Source: Cacajao melanocephalus
Taxonomy: Eukaryota; Chordata; Mammalia; Primates; Pitheciidae
Length of the DNA stretch: 64,000 bases
Assembly (NCBI GenBank): GCA_963573385.1
Contig: CAUYLG010026794.1
Location: forward strand, 1 to 64,000
Direction: 5' to 3'
Shown here: positions 12,060-26,079 of the stretch, one piece after another
Layout of the letters: each line of letters starts with the position of its first letter
Numbering within the stretch: position 1 is the stretch's first letter
Notes under the pieces: generated by a model
What the model saw: the letters and a program-made list of their open reading frames with translations, nothing else
Told to the model about the DNA's origin: nothing
Database searches by the model: none
Program-made: the position numbers and the translations under genes

Positions 12060-12215
12060 CCTTCTTATGGATTTTCCTATACTTGTTTGATAGAACCCTG
12101 TGAATTTAGGGATAAAGTATTATTTGTCCTTGTTTTCCCATCACTGAACAAAGCACCAGCAAAACAGTAAGGGCTCAACACTACATGAGCAAATGAGTGA
12201 ATGAAGGATTATTAT
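12060..12215 (+). mobile_element. L2 3'-end relic
   Basis: Follows the L2 3' end in order: 'aatttagggataaagtatta', 'tcccatcactgaacaaagca', 'cagtaagggctcaacac' and 'gagcaaatgagtgaatgaag', corresponding to the consensus 'tgctcaataaatatttgttg' and 'aatgaatgaatg' end. Confidence 0.65.
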
Positions 12216-13326
12216 CTATATTTTTCCTAGTTCATAGCAAGAACCTTCACAGTAACCAAAATTTTTATTTAATAATTTTACTTATTAGAATGTAACAAAA
12301 GAAATAAAAAATAAATAAACCACGAAAGGGATCATAATATTATTATATTGAACTAACTCAAGAATAGTATATGGCTAAGTCAATTATAAACATATAAATA
12401 AAAAATAAAATTTTATAGTCATACTAAAGCTGGATAATTATGAGAAAATTACAAAATAATATGAACATATTATTGTATTTTGATGTTAAGTAAAAACAGA
12501 AATGAAATATTGCATCCAAATTTTGCAATCATTGTTCCTTTTAAAAATAAGCATAATATTGCCAAAATGTATTTAAATAATTTTCCAAAATTCAGCACTG
12601 GAATGTATTTGATTGTATTTTATGCTGTTAATTTTCTTTCTGTATTGTTTAATATGAAGCAACAGGTTAAGTTTTGCTCTAAGCCCTGTAGGTTTTTGAA
12701 TTGTGTTTATCGAGGCAAAGAGATCTTAGCATCAGAAATTGAAGTAACCAAAATGAAACCAATTTCCAGAACAGAAAACTGGCAATGATGAACTTCAGTA
12801 ATAGAGTCTTGAAATACTATACTTTAAAATGAAAAAGGTATTAATGAACTTCATTCTGTTTGTGTAAAACCAATAATAATTACAGTAGTAATTACAGTGA
12901 TTACAAAATTCTAGTCTTGCTTGTAATCAGTTTCTACTGAGAATTTTTTTATGTCCACGGCCATCGTGCTTAAAGGTTTTAAAATAATTAAATGTTTTGT
13001 TGATAACGTAAAGAATAGAGTACCACAATATACTGTTTAGTGAAAGGAGTTAGAAATATAAAAAATGCCTTCTTACACTTAGAACATCTACGAATAAAAA
13101 CATTTAAAGGCAGAGTAGGATTTTTACAGTTTAGGGAGTTCTTAGCGCAATGGAAAAAGACAAATTGTTCTGACTTTGGAGGGCCCTGAGGTTGAGCCCT
13201 GTCCTGCAACTTGGTTGTTATGTATCTGAAAATATTTATCTACCCTAAGCCAAAGTATCCTGACCTAAGAACTAAAGATAGCAACTTACCCTACGTAACG
13301 GTAATTATAAAAAAAAAATAACTGTA
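12216..13326. other. Anonymous AT-rich DNA
   Basis: Nothing recognised. The 102-residue frame at 12480-12788 has AT-driven composition (many Asn, Lys, Phe), no motif and no exon context. I do not call it a gene. Confidence 0.5.
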
Positions 13327-13684
13327 TGTATAGTTTGTTTTCACGCTGCTGATAAAGACATACCCAAGACTGGACAATTTACAACAGAAAGAAGTTTAAT
13401 TGACTCACAGTTCCATGTGGCTGGGCAGGCCTCACAATTGTGGCGGAAGGTGAAAGGCATGTCTCACATGGTGGCAGACAACAGAAGAGAGCTTGTATAG
13501 GGAACCTTCCCTTTATAAAACCATCAGATCTCATGAGACTTATTCAGTATCATGAGAATAGTATGGGAAAGACCCGCCTCCATGATTCAATTACCTCCCA
13601 CCAAGTCTTTCTTATAACACGTGGGAATTGTGGGAGCTACAATTCAAGATGAGATTTGGCTGGGGACACAGCCAAACCATATCA
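13327..13684 (-). mobile_element. ERVL-MaLR solo LTR (THE1/MST type)
   Basis: On the minus strand the 358-bp segment starts 'tgatatggtttggctgtgtc' and ends in '...actaTACA', the termini of THE1/MST LTRs. Internal landmarks on the plus strand are 'cataccc aagactgg', 'catgattcaattacctccca' near 13581 and 'acgtgggaattgtgggagct' near 13620. It is flanked by a perfect 5-bp target duplication CTGTA (13322-13326 and 13685-13689), the size expected for MaLR integration. With no internal sequence or second LTR, this is a solo LTR left by LTR-LTR recombination. Confidence 0.93.
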
Positions 13685-13689
13685 CTGTA

Positions 13690-16395
13690 TAGTACTTCAA
13701 ATCTTGAGTATAGTGTTATTGACTGGTGGTGGTGTATTTTATAATTTATAATGGGAGAAAAACATATTTAAATATATGGAACAGCCAAAATAGCAATATA
13801 TTGGGTGAGAAAAAAGTAGCCAACTTTTTGAACAGAATGATGTTGAATTTACTACATCTATGTAGCAGGATTTCTAATCTTAGTGGTATGCCAACAATAG
13901 GTAATATGTATTTAAAGTATGATTCCTCTCACATCTTGCAAAGCTAAGTAGGACTTAAGTGAAGGATGGGTAGATAACTCTGGCCAGAGCAGCCATGCTC
14001 ATATTAATAACATGATTTTCTGGGTGTACCATGATATAGAAGAAAATATTGGAAAGACTGGCAGAGGTGATTCAATGGCAAAAATTTGGTGTGAAGTATT
14101 AGAGAATTTGTCTTGAAGCTGTGCAACTGTTTGAGGTGTTTTACAGAAAGGTGCTCCTGGTGATATATGATGATATATGAAGAAATATATCATCAGTGAT
14201 GACAATATGTACTGGAAATTTTGTATAATTTTTGTAACACTATTTGTGTAAGAGAAGAATGCAATGGTGGTATAGGGATATTTAGATGGAAAGGGACACT
14301 TAAATTCTATGCAAGTAGAATGACAGGCAGTAGAGAGAGTATCCTTCTGGCCATCAAGGCAAAAGGGGTTATATTTTCCTATTGTTAGACTCTCAACTTA
14401 TGCAATTTCTATCAAAAAAATCTATAAAATGCAAAAATTACTTTATAAATTTTTATATATAACAACATTAAATCATTTTTAATAAAAATCTGAAAGTCTT
14501 GGATTGTTATTCAACCTTATCTGAATAACTTTGTAGTTATGAATGGAAACATAAACCCATAAACATGCTTAGACTCATTTACTTATGGATTTGAAATCCT
14601 TCTATTAAAATTACTCATATTTTAAAGCTTAAATTGATTCTAAGTATAAACACTGTATTCCCATTTCATTAAACAAGGTTGAACATACCTCTAAAAAAAT
14701 CTTCATAACACAACTCCTAAAGATATGTAATGCTTCACAATATGTTTTCCGAATCTTCAGTCAATTTCTTCTGCTTAGTGAAATAACACAATGTCAATTG
14801 GTTTTATCTTACATTTTAGCTTTAAATTGATTTTAGAGTGATGAGGAGGAAGGTAAAGCTGGAAATCAGGTGCCCAATGTGCATTCTTTCATCTTCCAAT
14901 CTCACAGCATGAAGCAATGCTGGATATTCATTGTAAGGTATATTTTTTCTAGGTTAGAGTCTAAATTTATCTCCATTATAAATCGTCATATTCATCCTTT
15001 CACTGGGTCATAGAGTTTGCTTACCTTTTCTTCTCTTTTTTCTCTCCTAGGTATTTCCATTGTATTTATTTTTGTCCTATATTTCTCAACAATTTCTTGA
15101 CTTGGTATTTCTAGCAATTTCTAGATCTTATAGAGTTGGATTCAGATTGTTTATACAAAAATAAAATAGCAACCTTCTGGGGATTCTGTTTTCTTGCATT
15201 CATTTCATGAGTCTAAATAAAGTAAAATCTAGCCCCTCAATAAATCTCAATACCCCCAAAGGTATGCAATCTCTAACTATGCTGTCTCTGATTTGATCAT
15301 TGCTTGGCTGCTACTTGTATCAATATCCTTCATGCTAATGACTTTTTTTAATTGTTCTCAATCAATGTTTAGCATCAGATAGCATTAATAAATGTCTACA
15401 AGCCAAGAAATATCACTTTGAATGAAATATTTGAAGCCATTCAAATTTACTTGGCACATGCTGGGTGGTATATATTTGGATGCTCATGAAAACTACATGC
15501 TGTGCATATGTAGAATTTATTATCAAAACTGGAATATACATGCTCTGAGTATATGTTTTCCATAAGTACCTCAGAAAATAAATATTTGCAAGAATTATCC
15601 TCCTGTATCACATTACCAAACTAAAACTACTTAATATACACTACAATTAAGTTATTTTTAACTATTTTCCACTAGATTTTTTTCAGATGCATATTTTGTT
15701 ACAAATTTTCATGATTTGGAGACTCTGCAAAGTCACAACCCACACTGAAAGACATTCAAGGATCAGTATTTTAAATTAATGTTCAAAAACTTGAATACCC
15801 AAATCTTGAAATTATTACGTAAATTTAACCTGCTTCTTCTTCATCCTTCATTGAGACATCCTCATAAATTGGTTGTTTTGAATTTATATGATTAGCATAT
15901 TAAGTTGTTTTCATGCTGTAATTATAAATGAACAAAATCTTCAATATACATTTGCACCAGATCAGGTGAGAAATTAAGTTTCATCATCCTTTTATAATAT
16001 CTTAAATGTTAGTATGAAAAATGACTAGTTTACACTAAATTTTCAACTTTATTTCATTTGACTAAATTTGTCTTACTAGATAATTATGTCTTAATAGCGA
16101 ACTGTTGCAGGACACTCAACTTACTTTATCTTCTATTTAGGTGCAGAACAGTTAAAGGAAAAATATAAAACTAGAGTACCAATTACAGGATTTACAGGTT
16201 TCCTCTTTATCCATCGTGAATAGCTCAGATTAACTGATACACAATTGACATTGTTGAACAACTGACAGGAATCAATGATTCTGCTAACTTTTGTTATTAA
16301 ATTTTGTTGCCTGAGTTGGGAGCAACAGGTGGTTTTGTGTGAGTGAACTTGCACACAGAGAGTCTTTTGTTAGTATCTTAACATCAAATATGTAA
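13690..16395. other. Anonymous AT-rich DNA, ~2.7 kb
   Basis: No repeat or gene recognised with confidence. Confidence 0.5.
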
Positions 16396-16717
<322 letters not shown>

Positions 16718-16764
16718 ACATTGGCCTTTTTAAGCATGGCATGGCTTTCAAAAGTTACTTACTT

Positions 16765-16850
16765 CCTTATGTTGCTGTGATTCAAAGGGTCATCCATATA
16801 ATGTATTTAGCATAATATCTGACATATAGAAAGCACTCTATACTTCAGCT
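16765..16850 (+). mobile_element. MIR 3'-end relic
   Basis: Consensus-like run 'atgttgctgtgattcaaagg', 'ataatgtatttagcataata', 'tctgacatatagaaagcact', matching the MIR 'ggttgttgtgaggatt' to 'agtgcctggcacatagtaag' segment. Confidence 0.6.
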
Positions 16851-18775
16851 TTCTAAAAATCTTTAGTTTTTATATAAATAACTTATGGCATAAGATTGAA
16901 TTGTTCATATGTTTTCCCATTATAATATCTGTTTACCTCTTTTTCTCTTATAGTGTAAAGCACACGTGGTTATTTTCTCCTATGCCATCTTCTTGAGGAA
17001 CAATTTCAATTTCTTTTCAAGTATCCACATAGTTCTTACATGCTCTGGGAAAAGAAAATGTCAGTCCTCACTTTAGAGGTGGCTAACAAGTCAAGAAACA
17101 CTCTCCCTGTGTCAGATTCTGGGAGAGGACACATTTAAAATTGTGGTGTTTTTTCTTTCATCTCGACCTTGATGTGGCTTCAGATTTTGGTCTTTCTACC
17201 ATAAAATATAGACTTAATGTTTTTGTCTACCTAGAAACAATACGTACAAATTTCTTTTGTCTACTAAAAACAAAGTTTAGCAAACATTAGTTATAATAAC
17301 AAATGAAAAGAGAAAAGAAGGTAATCATTGTTTAAAAAAAGCAGTATGTGTACCCAGGTGCATCTGTGTTCTCATTACATTGTGAATACACAAATCTATA
17401 TTAATATACAGGCCCATGTTAATCATTCTGAATTTTATAATACATAGAAATCTACTGCAAAGCTAGAAAAAATGTTGCCCCAGATACTCATGTTATATGT
17501 AATGCAGTGATTAAGCAAAAGTATTACTATTAATTATTTAGGTTAAATTCAGGAGATCAATGTTTCATAACACCATAGAAGTATAAAATGTCTTGAAAAC
17601 ACTCTTTCTTTCCAATTTTCTAAAAAGAAAAAGAGGGAAAGGGCTAGTGTGATGAATTAATTCTACAAATTCCACAATCAACCAAACTATGCTTGTTAGT
17701 GTACATGGGAATAAAACAAAACTCAGTCACTGCAGACATCAGAAAAACAATTACACAGATTTACTCTCTCACTTCTCATGGGAGAAAAATCTATAAAATT
17801 TTAATATAAATTTGACAAATAACAAATGTAAATGCTTAAAAAGATCCCAGTGAGCAAATCTTTGCTTTTGTTATTTTGTAAAAAAGTATACTGTTAAGAA
17901 TGAGAATAAATAACCTATATTAATAGTGTATTTTTGCATGAACATGCCTATTTGCATTGAATATTTACTGTTTCTTGCATGTTAATAGGTTTGTTTTTAT
18001 TTGTAATTATGTAGTTGTCTGTATTACAAATTATAACTTTGTTAGTACCTACATAATGAAATACTTGAAAACAAATTTAGGATTAAAAGATTTTCATAAA
18101 CATAAAAATAATTCCTATATAAAACAGCAATGTATTAACCATATATATTACATATTCATTATATAAATAAACTCAGATACTCATATTCTTATTATAAGTT
18201 AAAAAACATTTTTTTCAAAAGTTGGTGAACAATCATTCACAACTTTATGTGGCAAAATTTCTATGTTCAATTCTGTTTCAATATTATCTTTTTTTCCTCT
18301 GGCTTTTCCAGCAATGTTTCATAATAAAGCTTGATTATATCTATGAATCAGATTTAGAAGTATTAATAACATCAACTAATAAAGCTTTTTTTATTAATTG
18401 ATTCAGACATTGCATATTTTCTTTAGATTCATTACCTTTTTTTAAATTTCAAAATTTTATGAATTAGTTACTATTTTTTATCTCCTTAATGCACATGAAG
18501 AAAATGGGGCTTAGGAATATTAGTAGCTTGCCTGAAATCACCTAAATAATAGTAGAATAAATGAAATGAAGTCAATATTTTAGCCCAGGCTCCAAAAAAC
18601 ATCTAAATTATACCCATACACATTTTGTATATTTTGTATAATATAAAAATAGAAAAGTAAATACAGAAAGCTTGTTTGAGTTAAATATTTGAAAATATTT
18701 ATTAGTATTTCTTGAAAATCCAGCTAAACTGTTCCAAATTATGCTATATCTGTTTCATTTTAAAAAAGAATGCTC
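16851..18775. other. Anonymous AT-rich DNA, ~1.9 kb
   Basis: Nothing recognised. Confidence 0.5.
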
Positions 18776-19027
18776 TCCAGGTGCAGTAGCTCATGTCTAT
18801 AATCCCAGCACTTTGGGAGGCCGAAGCAGATGGATCACTTGAGGTCAGAAGTTCAAGACCAGCCTCGCCAACATATTGAGTCTCTGTCTCTACTAAAAAT
18901 ACAAAAGTTAGCTGGGTGTGGTAGTGCGCACTGGTAATTCTAGCTACTCAGGAGGCTGAGGCAGGAGAATCACTTGAACCCAGAAGGCAGAGGTTGCAGG
19001 GGCAGTGAGGTGAGATCGTGCCACTGT
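18776..19027 (+). mobile_element. Alu lacking its 3' end and poly(A)
   Basis: Sense Alu from 'ccaggtgcagtagctcatgt' through the middle linker to 'gtgagatcgtgccactg'. It stops just before the position of the usual 'cactccagcctgggcgaca' and tail. Loss of the 3' end is not how Alus normally truncate, so a later deletion at about 19027 is likely. Confidence 0.88.
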
Positions 19028-22000
19028 AATGAGCAGAAGGGAACCATGACTTAGAATCATAAACCAAAATTAATTACTTCAACAGCTTTATTTCAATAGT
19101 TTACTGGGATGTTAAAGACCGCCTTTCTATCATAAGCCATTATTGCCAAGAAAATGTAAATTAATTATAAATATTCGTCTCATGGTAAAACTTGACATAT
19201 CACATCTCTAAATGTAGCTAACTTGTTTTTTTGCTTATGAAATAAATTGACTTTTAAAAGATACTTGCCATGGAAATATAGATGTTTTACACTTAAGATG
19301 TCTTCTTTAATTCCCTTTTTTAAAAAGAGAGGTTAGTTTCATTTATAAGAAGTAGAAGAGGAAATTACTAGAAGTTTGTGACCTATAAATTAATAAATAT
19401 TCCCATAGGTATCTAAGTGAAAGGGAAGGAGGAGGACAGAACCAAAAAGGTACCAAAATTTTGGAGGCAAAAGTAAAATTATAATAACATACTAAAAATG
19501 CAATAATTTACTTCTTCCTTTTATGCATTCTTTTATTTTACAAATATTTAGTGTATGCATACTAGTTGTTTATTACTGACTTAGTTGTATTGAAAGACTA
19601 GCTTAACCCATTTTGGCTTCAGGTAACTCACAGTCAAATAGGAAAAACAAATAGTAATAGTCACAATAACAACAACAAAAACACAAAACAATACAAAATT
19701 TAAAATTTACCCTGTTAAGTACTAGGAACATGAACAAAATAAACGTGTAAGATAAAAGATGGAATCATTAATTGCAACTGATAATGTTTGTGCATATAGG
19801 TTTCTATGTGAATTTTCAGGGAAGAAAGGTGAGTCATGGAACTATTTCCCAGAACAGAAATACCCACCTTGTGCTTTGTAATGATAGGCTTTCTAGGATA
19901 ACAAATGGCTAGACAATGGCTTTCCAATGTTTTTGAAAATAAGATAAGGAAAAACTATAGGCTAGAAACAAGCATAGTAGGGCAACTACAAATAATTATA
20001 AATAAGAAAGTTGATACAATACTTTAAAGAATAAGGAAATAAAGAACAAACATGATTTATATAGCTAGTCAGGGATAATGTATAATATAGTTGACACTGT
20101 ATCAACTTGAAACGTATATTCCATATATTCACTTATATTACTTATTCACTCACTATTTATACACTAAAAACTTAACAATTTAATCACCTGAAAATGATTA
20201 TTTCTTCCAGGAATTCCTTAGATTCAGCATGCAGCCTATTAGCATTATTTTTGTGATTCCCCAGGGAGCAATCCTTAGGCACATTATATAATATACAAAA
20301 GAAAAAACTGCAGAAGACACTAACCATAGAAAATATATGTTAGTATAATTTTTATTGAATATGACATTTTGTGGCTAACAAACTCAGTTATCACCTTGAA
20401 AAGGATCTTCATTAAGTTTTCACTGAAAATCTGACTTAACATTTAAATAGAAATTCAAATGACCTCTCTATTTGCTTGCTCAGAAATTTCATTAAGTGTT
20501 TAAAATCACAGCTTAAAATGTAGTCTAAACTCAAACACATTTTTTTTTAAGGAAAAGAGAACAACATTTTTTTCTAAACTTGTCTCCCATGCATATTTTA
20601 TTTTTCTTTTGACAGTTAAACAGCACATTTCATAACCTTCATCCAAATAAGTTTTCTTTTCCTTCTCTTTCACACCTTCCACTGATAAATAAATACAACC
20701 TTCTACAATGGTTTAATAAGATAATTAGGCTATGTTTCACTGGGTACTAAAGCCATTTGAACACTGTGTCACCAGCATACACTATTAAAGATTCTGTCAA
20801 GATGAATTAAGTGTTGCATTGCTTTTCTAAAAGTATATCCCTGCTTGCTTGGAGGAGCACATGGAGACCTATTCATGAAATTAGAAAAAGAGTCTCTGCA
20901 CACAGGCTGCTCTTTATGATATTTCAGAGGATTTTGGTATTGCTTTCATTGGTATTGATAATTCAAATAAAATGTGTTTATATCCTTCCCTTTTTAAATG
21001 AACCTTTTTGCTCTTATTATAGCATCTTTCCAGTTGCTTGGCATTGTTAGTATTAGACTGTATCTGCTTCGATGCATTTTATTTACAACCATCTAATCAT
21101 ATTAACAAATGAACACGGTGAAGCTTACATAAATGATGAAAATAAAACATGAAACCTTTACAAGAGACTGCTTTTGCAGCATGTTTTACAAAACCTACAA
21201 GAACAAAAAAAGAAACATAATACACTTTCTGATCAATGAAAAAGCTCTTAAACAGATAATTGTATCATGCGTATCATGCATCAAAATCTGTTAATGTTTT
21301 CAAAATGAAAATACACACCCAAAAATATTAAGCCTCTTCCCAGGAAGTAATTTTCTTTCACAAATTATAATAAAAAATACTGAAGACGTGTGCACTGGCC
21401 TTGAAAAGTTACATTCATCCTTTCTTCTGATTATTTAATGTACTGCTCATAAGCAAACTTTAGTAAGAGGCTGTCATTAGAAAATTATTTACCGTCCTGT
21501 GAATTTCTTAACCACTGATGGTCTAAAACATCATATTTTATGCACATCATGTATTGTCCATAATAAAGATTTAACTAAAAATCATCTGTTTCCTGCTAGT
21601 TAATATCTAATAAGAGGGTATATTTTAAACTATTTCTATTGCTTTATACTGTTCCTACTTTTAGCCTTTGGTATATGATATTACCATGCCCAATCTTACC
21701 ACTTTAGAAATACCTATCACACCTGCTGTATACAATTTCTTTTCAAAATGTAATGTGCTTGGTTTTCACCTTTTACTATAGTTCCTTGCTCACATATTAT
21801 TATTTTACTTTAGCATTATCTTCGAATTGCCCACTCTCCTTTAACAATAATGCTGCTATTTATTTTTGTGGTGCTGTTTGAAATAAACTGGTGCTGTTGG
21901 TGTGCTTTGTCAGCTATTTTTCATCCAGCTTGTTTTCTTTCAGTAAGTTTACCTTTTACTAAAATAAAATGATGGCAAAAATTTGTAATCTCTTGACTAC

Positions 22001-23569
22001 TTCAGACTTTTGAAAACTGGGTTTTTCATTATTCTCTTGAATTTCCAGGGAACCTATCTTGGTTTTAATCTATTTTTTATAAGTTCTAGAGCCATGCTCA
22101 ACACAGGAGTGATACAAATAAAACTTACTCCAAGAACTACCACTAGAAATGTTTTGTTGTTTTGAAACTTTCTGTAAGTGGTAAATATAACAGAATTCCA
22201 AATACCTTATCAATGTCATTCTTGTAAGAAATGATTTGCTTTTTCAATAGTGGTAAAATTCACTTTCTTTGAGAAAGAATTTGGTAAAAGTAAACAACAA
22301 GCCAAGAACCACTTGAACAGGTAAATTTTAAGGTTATTTTTCCAAACTTTAAATTCTATTTTCTGAAGTAAATAATTGTATAGTAAATCACAAAAATAAA
22401 ATAAATATTTGGTGAGCAAAGAAAAAGATTTTAAAACATTAAATAAAACAATAACTATTTCAAATATTGTGTATTTTGTTGATGACTTGGTCTTAAGAAA
22501 ATAATATAAAGTAAAATCAGTTGCCTCTTAAAGTAAAACATTAAACAGCACTCAAGATTATAATGATAAATATACATATTTCAACAGTGTAAAATTCATA
22601 TAGTTATGTTCACAAGCTTTGAATCCTATTTTGTTTTTCTGATAATGGGATTTTTCTGTATCCAAATAATCTGTTCCCTATGGGGTTTTGAACTAGTGAC
22701 TCTTAACTGCAGAAGCAGCAGCTCTACCTTTCGTGTATATTTCTAATTCAATATCATAATGGACTCCTTTTCCAGGCTCTTAGAAGAGCAGCTGATTAAA
22801 AGTGACTGTCATGATTTATTCAGTAATTATGTAGTGAGTCTGGAGAACTTGCAGAAATCCTGTAAAAGAAACAAAGATGCGGATTTTGTACCCCATGTGT
22901 TTATAATCTAATGCTGGTAGATAAAATAATGTTTAAAAAGTTACCAAACAAAGCATCAAATGCTAGGTTCTATGTGAGTGTCAGCAATAATAAGTGACCC
23001 AGATTTTAGAGGAAAGGGCAAAATGAACCATTATGATTGTGAAGAATGTTCAGGACATTGTCACATGGACCTGAAAAATAAATGGAACTTTGCTGGGTAA
23101 GAGTTACAAAAGGAGATGACATTTAATTTATTGATAGTAACATAATTCCTTTTTCTTAAATTATCAATAACTTCCCAGGCTGGTAACTAATTCTAAAAAG
23201 GGAATTCTATAGTGTAAAAGTACTTGTGCCTTTAAAAAATGAAATTCTAGATTTCTTACATCACTTTGAATATATAAAACAAGTTAGTAAACTAAAGCTA
23301 GTTAGGGAACTCTGGAAGACCCAACTGATTTAGGTCCATCTCCAATAAATGCATTGCCTCCCTGCTAAGAGATTCAATTGCTGTGTTTTTCTTAAGATTT
23401 AGCTTTAACTCCTGTTAGTCAAATAAACATTTTATGTTTAATGATCCATGATTTTGTCTCCCTTTCCAGTGCAATCTTAGAATGGATTCATTTTCTTGAA
23501 ATCTCAATAGACAGCAAAAAATGGAAGAAGTCAATGTAATTCATTTAATAATTAGGTACTGTGTGTGCG
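19028..23569. other. Anonymous AT-rich DNA, ~4.5 kb
   Basis: No gene or RNA recognised. A weak L2-like antisense stretch may lie near 19540-19700 ('acaaatatttagtgtatgca'). The rest gives no match I can defend. Confidence 0.45.
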
Positions 23570-23790
23570 GAATATCATTATAGCAGGGGAGCTCCAGAAT
23601 TAAACTTCCTGGATGCTGATCTTGAGGCACTTCTTAGGAACTGTGTAACCCCAGGCAAGTCTATAAATTGAAGATTAAAAAAAAATGTATGAGAGTTTTG
23701 GAATAATTAAATAAGATTATACATATTAATAATAAATGCTTAGCATCTATCCCATAGTAAGGATTCAATAAATATTAATAGTGTCACATC
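23570..23790 (+). mobile_element. MIR element (near full length)
   Basis: Resembles the MIR consensus from the tRNA-derived side ('gagctccagaattaaacttc', 'ctggatgctg') through 'aactgtgtaaccccaggcaa' to 'aagattatacatatt' and the 3' 'gtaaggattcaataaatatt'. Confidence 0.75.
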
Positions 23791-24479
23791 CTCTTTTTAA
23801 AAAGTATCAACATTTTAGCAGATCATTTAATAATATTTATCTTACATATTCACATATACAGTACCTATAAATTTTACAAAAAGTAATATATTGATTTTAC
23901 TAGTTTTGCTCTTGTATGTATAATTACACAATAAATTCTAATTTTCTATTCCAAATAAAATATTTTTCTGAAAAAAGGAGAACTCAGAGAGTAGAAAGAA
24001 CATGAAAATAATTCATTACTGAATAACCTAAACATGTTAATATTTTGATGTCATCATAAAATTTAAATAAATATGTACTTTTTTCTTAATCAATAACCTG
24101 AAATTTTGCTGTATGTCCTAATCTATAACTTGCCTTTTGCTTAATAAAAAAGATTGCTGACATTTTTCACTTTCTGATATAGTAAAACTTTATTTGTAAG
24201 GCTTGCATAGTATCTTATAAAATTTAGCTTTAATAACTCTTAGTTATTTTATGCTAAATGTTTAAATGTTTTATATCAAATGCCTTATGTTTTGTCTCCT
24301 TTTATAATTTAATAGGTTAAATTATCTTCCTGTGACATAATAAATACACGTTTAAAATGAGAATAAAATGTACTCAAGACTTTACAATTCCTTATAAATG
24401 CTATATGTTATCTTAGTTATTAATATTTCTTTTTTTATCCATCTTATTATCACCATCACAAATTCAGATTGCCAATAAC
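23791..24479. other. Anonymous AT-rich DNA
   Basis: Nothing recognised. Confidence 0.5.
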
Positions 24480-24850
24480 ACTGTGTACTCATTTCCTCTA
24501 CTGGATGCTTTTGGCGCTCCATCCAGATTTCATTTGTTGGATTAGGATACACATTGCCTGAGTCTTGTGAGTGCTGGCTGCTGTTGAATTAGCTGTCCCC
24601 TTTCCATAGAAGAGTTGTTGATCGATAGGAGTTCCCAGACCCTAGAATTTATACTATTTATTTTACACTTTGGAACAGTGGCTAGCCAATGTTTAGGAAG
24701 ACTTGTGCACAAAAGGGGGCTCCTGCCGCTTCCCTCTTGCTGCAAGGTAGGACCAACACTACAGTGTAGTTCACACTCCAGCAGTCCCTGTTGGATCAGC
24801 TGAAACCACATCCTTGTATAGATCCTTCCCCTAACCTACTTTGTTACTCC
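24480..24850. other. GC-richer segment, unclassified (possible old LTR)
   Basis: A ~370-bp island of balanced base composition in AT-rich surroundings, with text such as 'ctccagcagtccctgttgga' and 'cagctgaaaccacatccttg'. It gives open frames on both strands (24542-24811 and 24615-24803), probably from low stop density rather than coding. The texture suggests an old ERV LTR, but I cannot name a family and found no terminal TG/CA or target duplication. Confidence 0.3.
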
Positions 24851-26079
24851 TTTTATCCCCTGAAAGCATTCCTTCAAGAAATTATTTGAGTCTGAGTCTT
24901 AAGCTTTGATGGCATTGGCACTGTCAAGATAATAAACCTTTCAAGGCTGTCCATTTTCTAATTTGTTTTAGCTATTCCAGTTCCCCATAAATTTCAGAAA
25001 TATACTTCACATTTTTTAATCCAACTGTGACTTTGATTGGAATTGCATTAAATCTATAGGTTGTGGAGAATTGAGACTTTAACAATAATGAGTATCCCAA
25101 TACATGAGCATAATCTGTGTCTCCATTTATTTAATCTTTAATTTTAGAATTTTCCAGTGTTTTATAGTTTTTAATGTGTAAATTATTTAAACATTATCTG
25201 TAATTATTTCACAGTGTTGATACTGTTGTACACAGTACATAATTTTTATGCCAATTGTTTATTACTAGCACATAGAAATACAAATGATTTTAAAATAGAT
25301 TCTATACTCAACATGTCTAACCTTATTTATACATGTCTTTGTAGATTCTATGTGATATTATGCACAGACAGTCATATTATCAGTGGATACACACAGTTTG
25401 ACTTCCTTCTTTCCAATGTGGATGTAGTTCATTTACTGTTTGCTCGATTACACTGACAAGAATCTTCAGTAAAATTGTTTTAGTTATTCTTTTGATAGAT
25501 TTGACATTTTTATTCTTTCTAAAACATGTGAATGGTTCAGACATTGCAATTAAAGTGTTAGAATATTCTTTATTTGTCTGGTACTTACTATTACCCATGA
25601 ATTTTATACTTTCATATAATTACTTGTTGCATTAATTTCAGTTTCTTTCACTTTAAAGAACTCTCTTTAGCATTTATTTTAAGATAACTCTGGTGGTAAC
25701 AAAATTCCTCAGCTCTTGTCTCTCTGTGAAAGTCTTTATTTCTCCTTCATATTTGAAGGATAATTTTGCTGGATATAAAATTCTAGGTGAAAAGTATTTT
25801 TCCCTTCAGCACTCTGAATATGTCAGTCTACTAGCTCCTAGCCTGTAATGTTGCTGCTGAGAAGTTAGGTATTTATGCCAGCCTTCACAGTCCTGGCTTG
25901 TTTGTCCCCATCCTTCTTGACAGGGTATTCCAACAAATTAAAGGGAGATTGACTGTTGTGAACTAAGCCTGTAGTCACTGCACTCATTTTAGCACTAGAG
26001 TGCACTCTAAGCCCAGGAATGCTGTGATGCTTGTAGATGCCTAGATACACAGTCCTGGTGTAGTTGGGGGAGAGAATTC

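Noticed and set aside
12480..12788. 102-residue open frame as a possible gene
   Set aside because: Composition follows local AT bias, no motif, no splice or promoter context, and the frame is of chance length for low-stop AT-rich DNA.
22675..22735. tRNA-like text on the minus strand ('ggtagagctgctgcttctgc', 'tagttcaaaacccc')
   Set aside because: T-arm and anticodon stems do not pair. At best it is a remnant of a tRNA-derived SINE.
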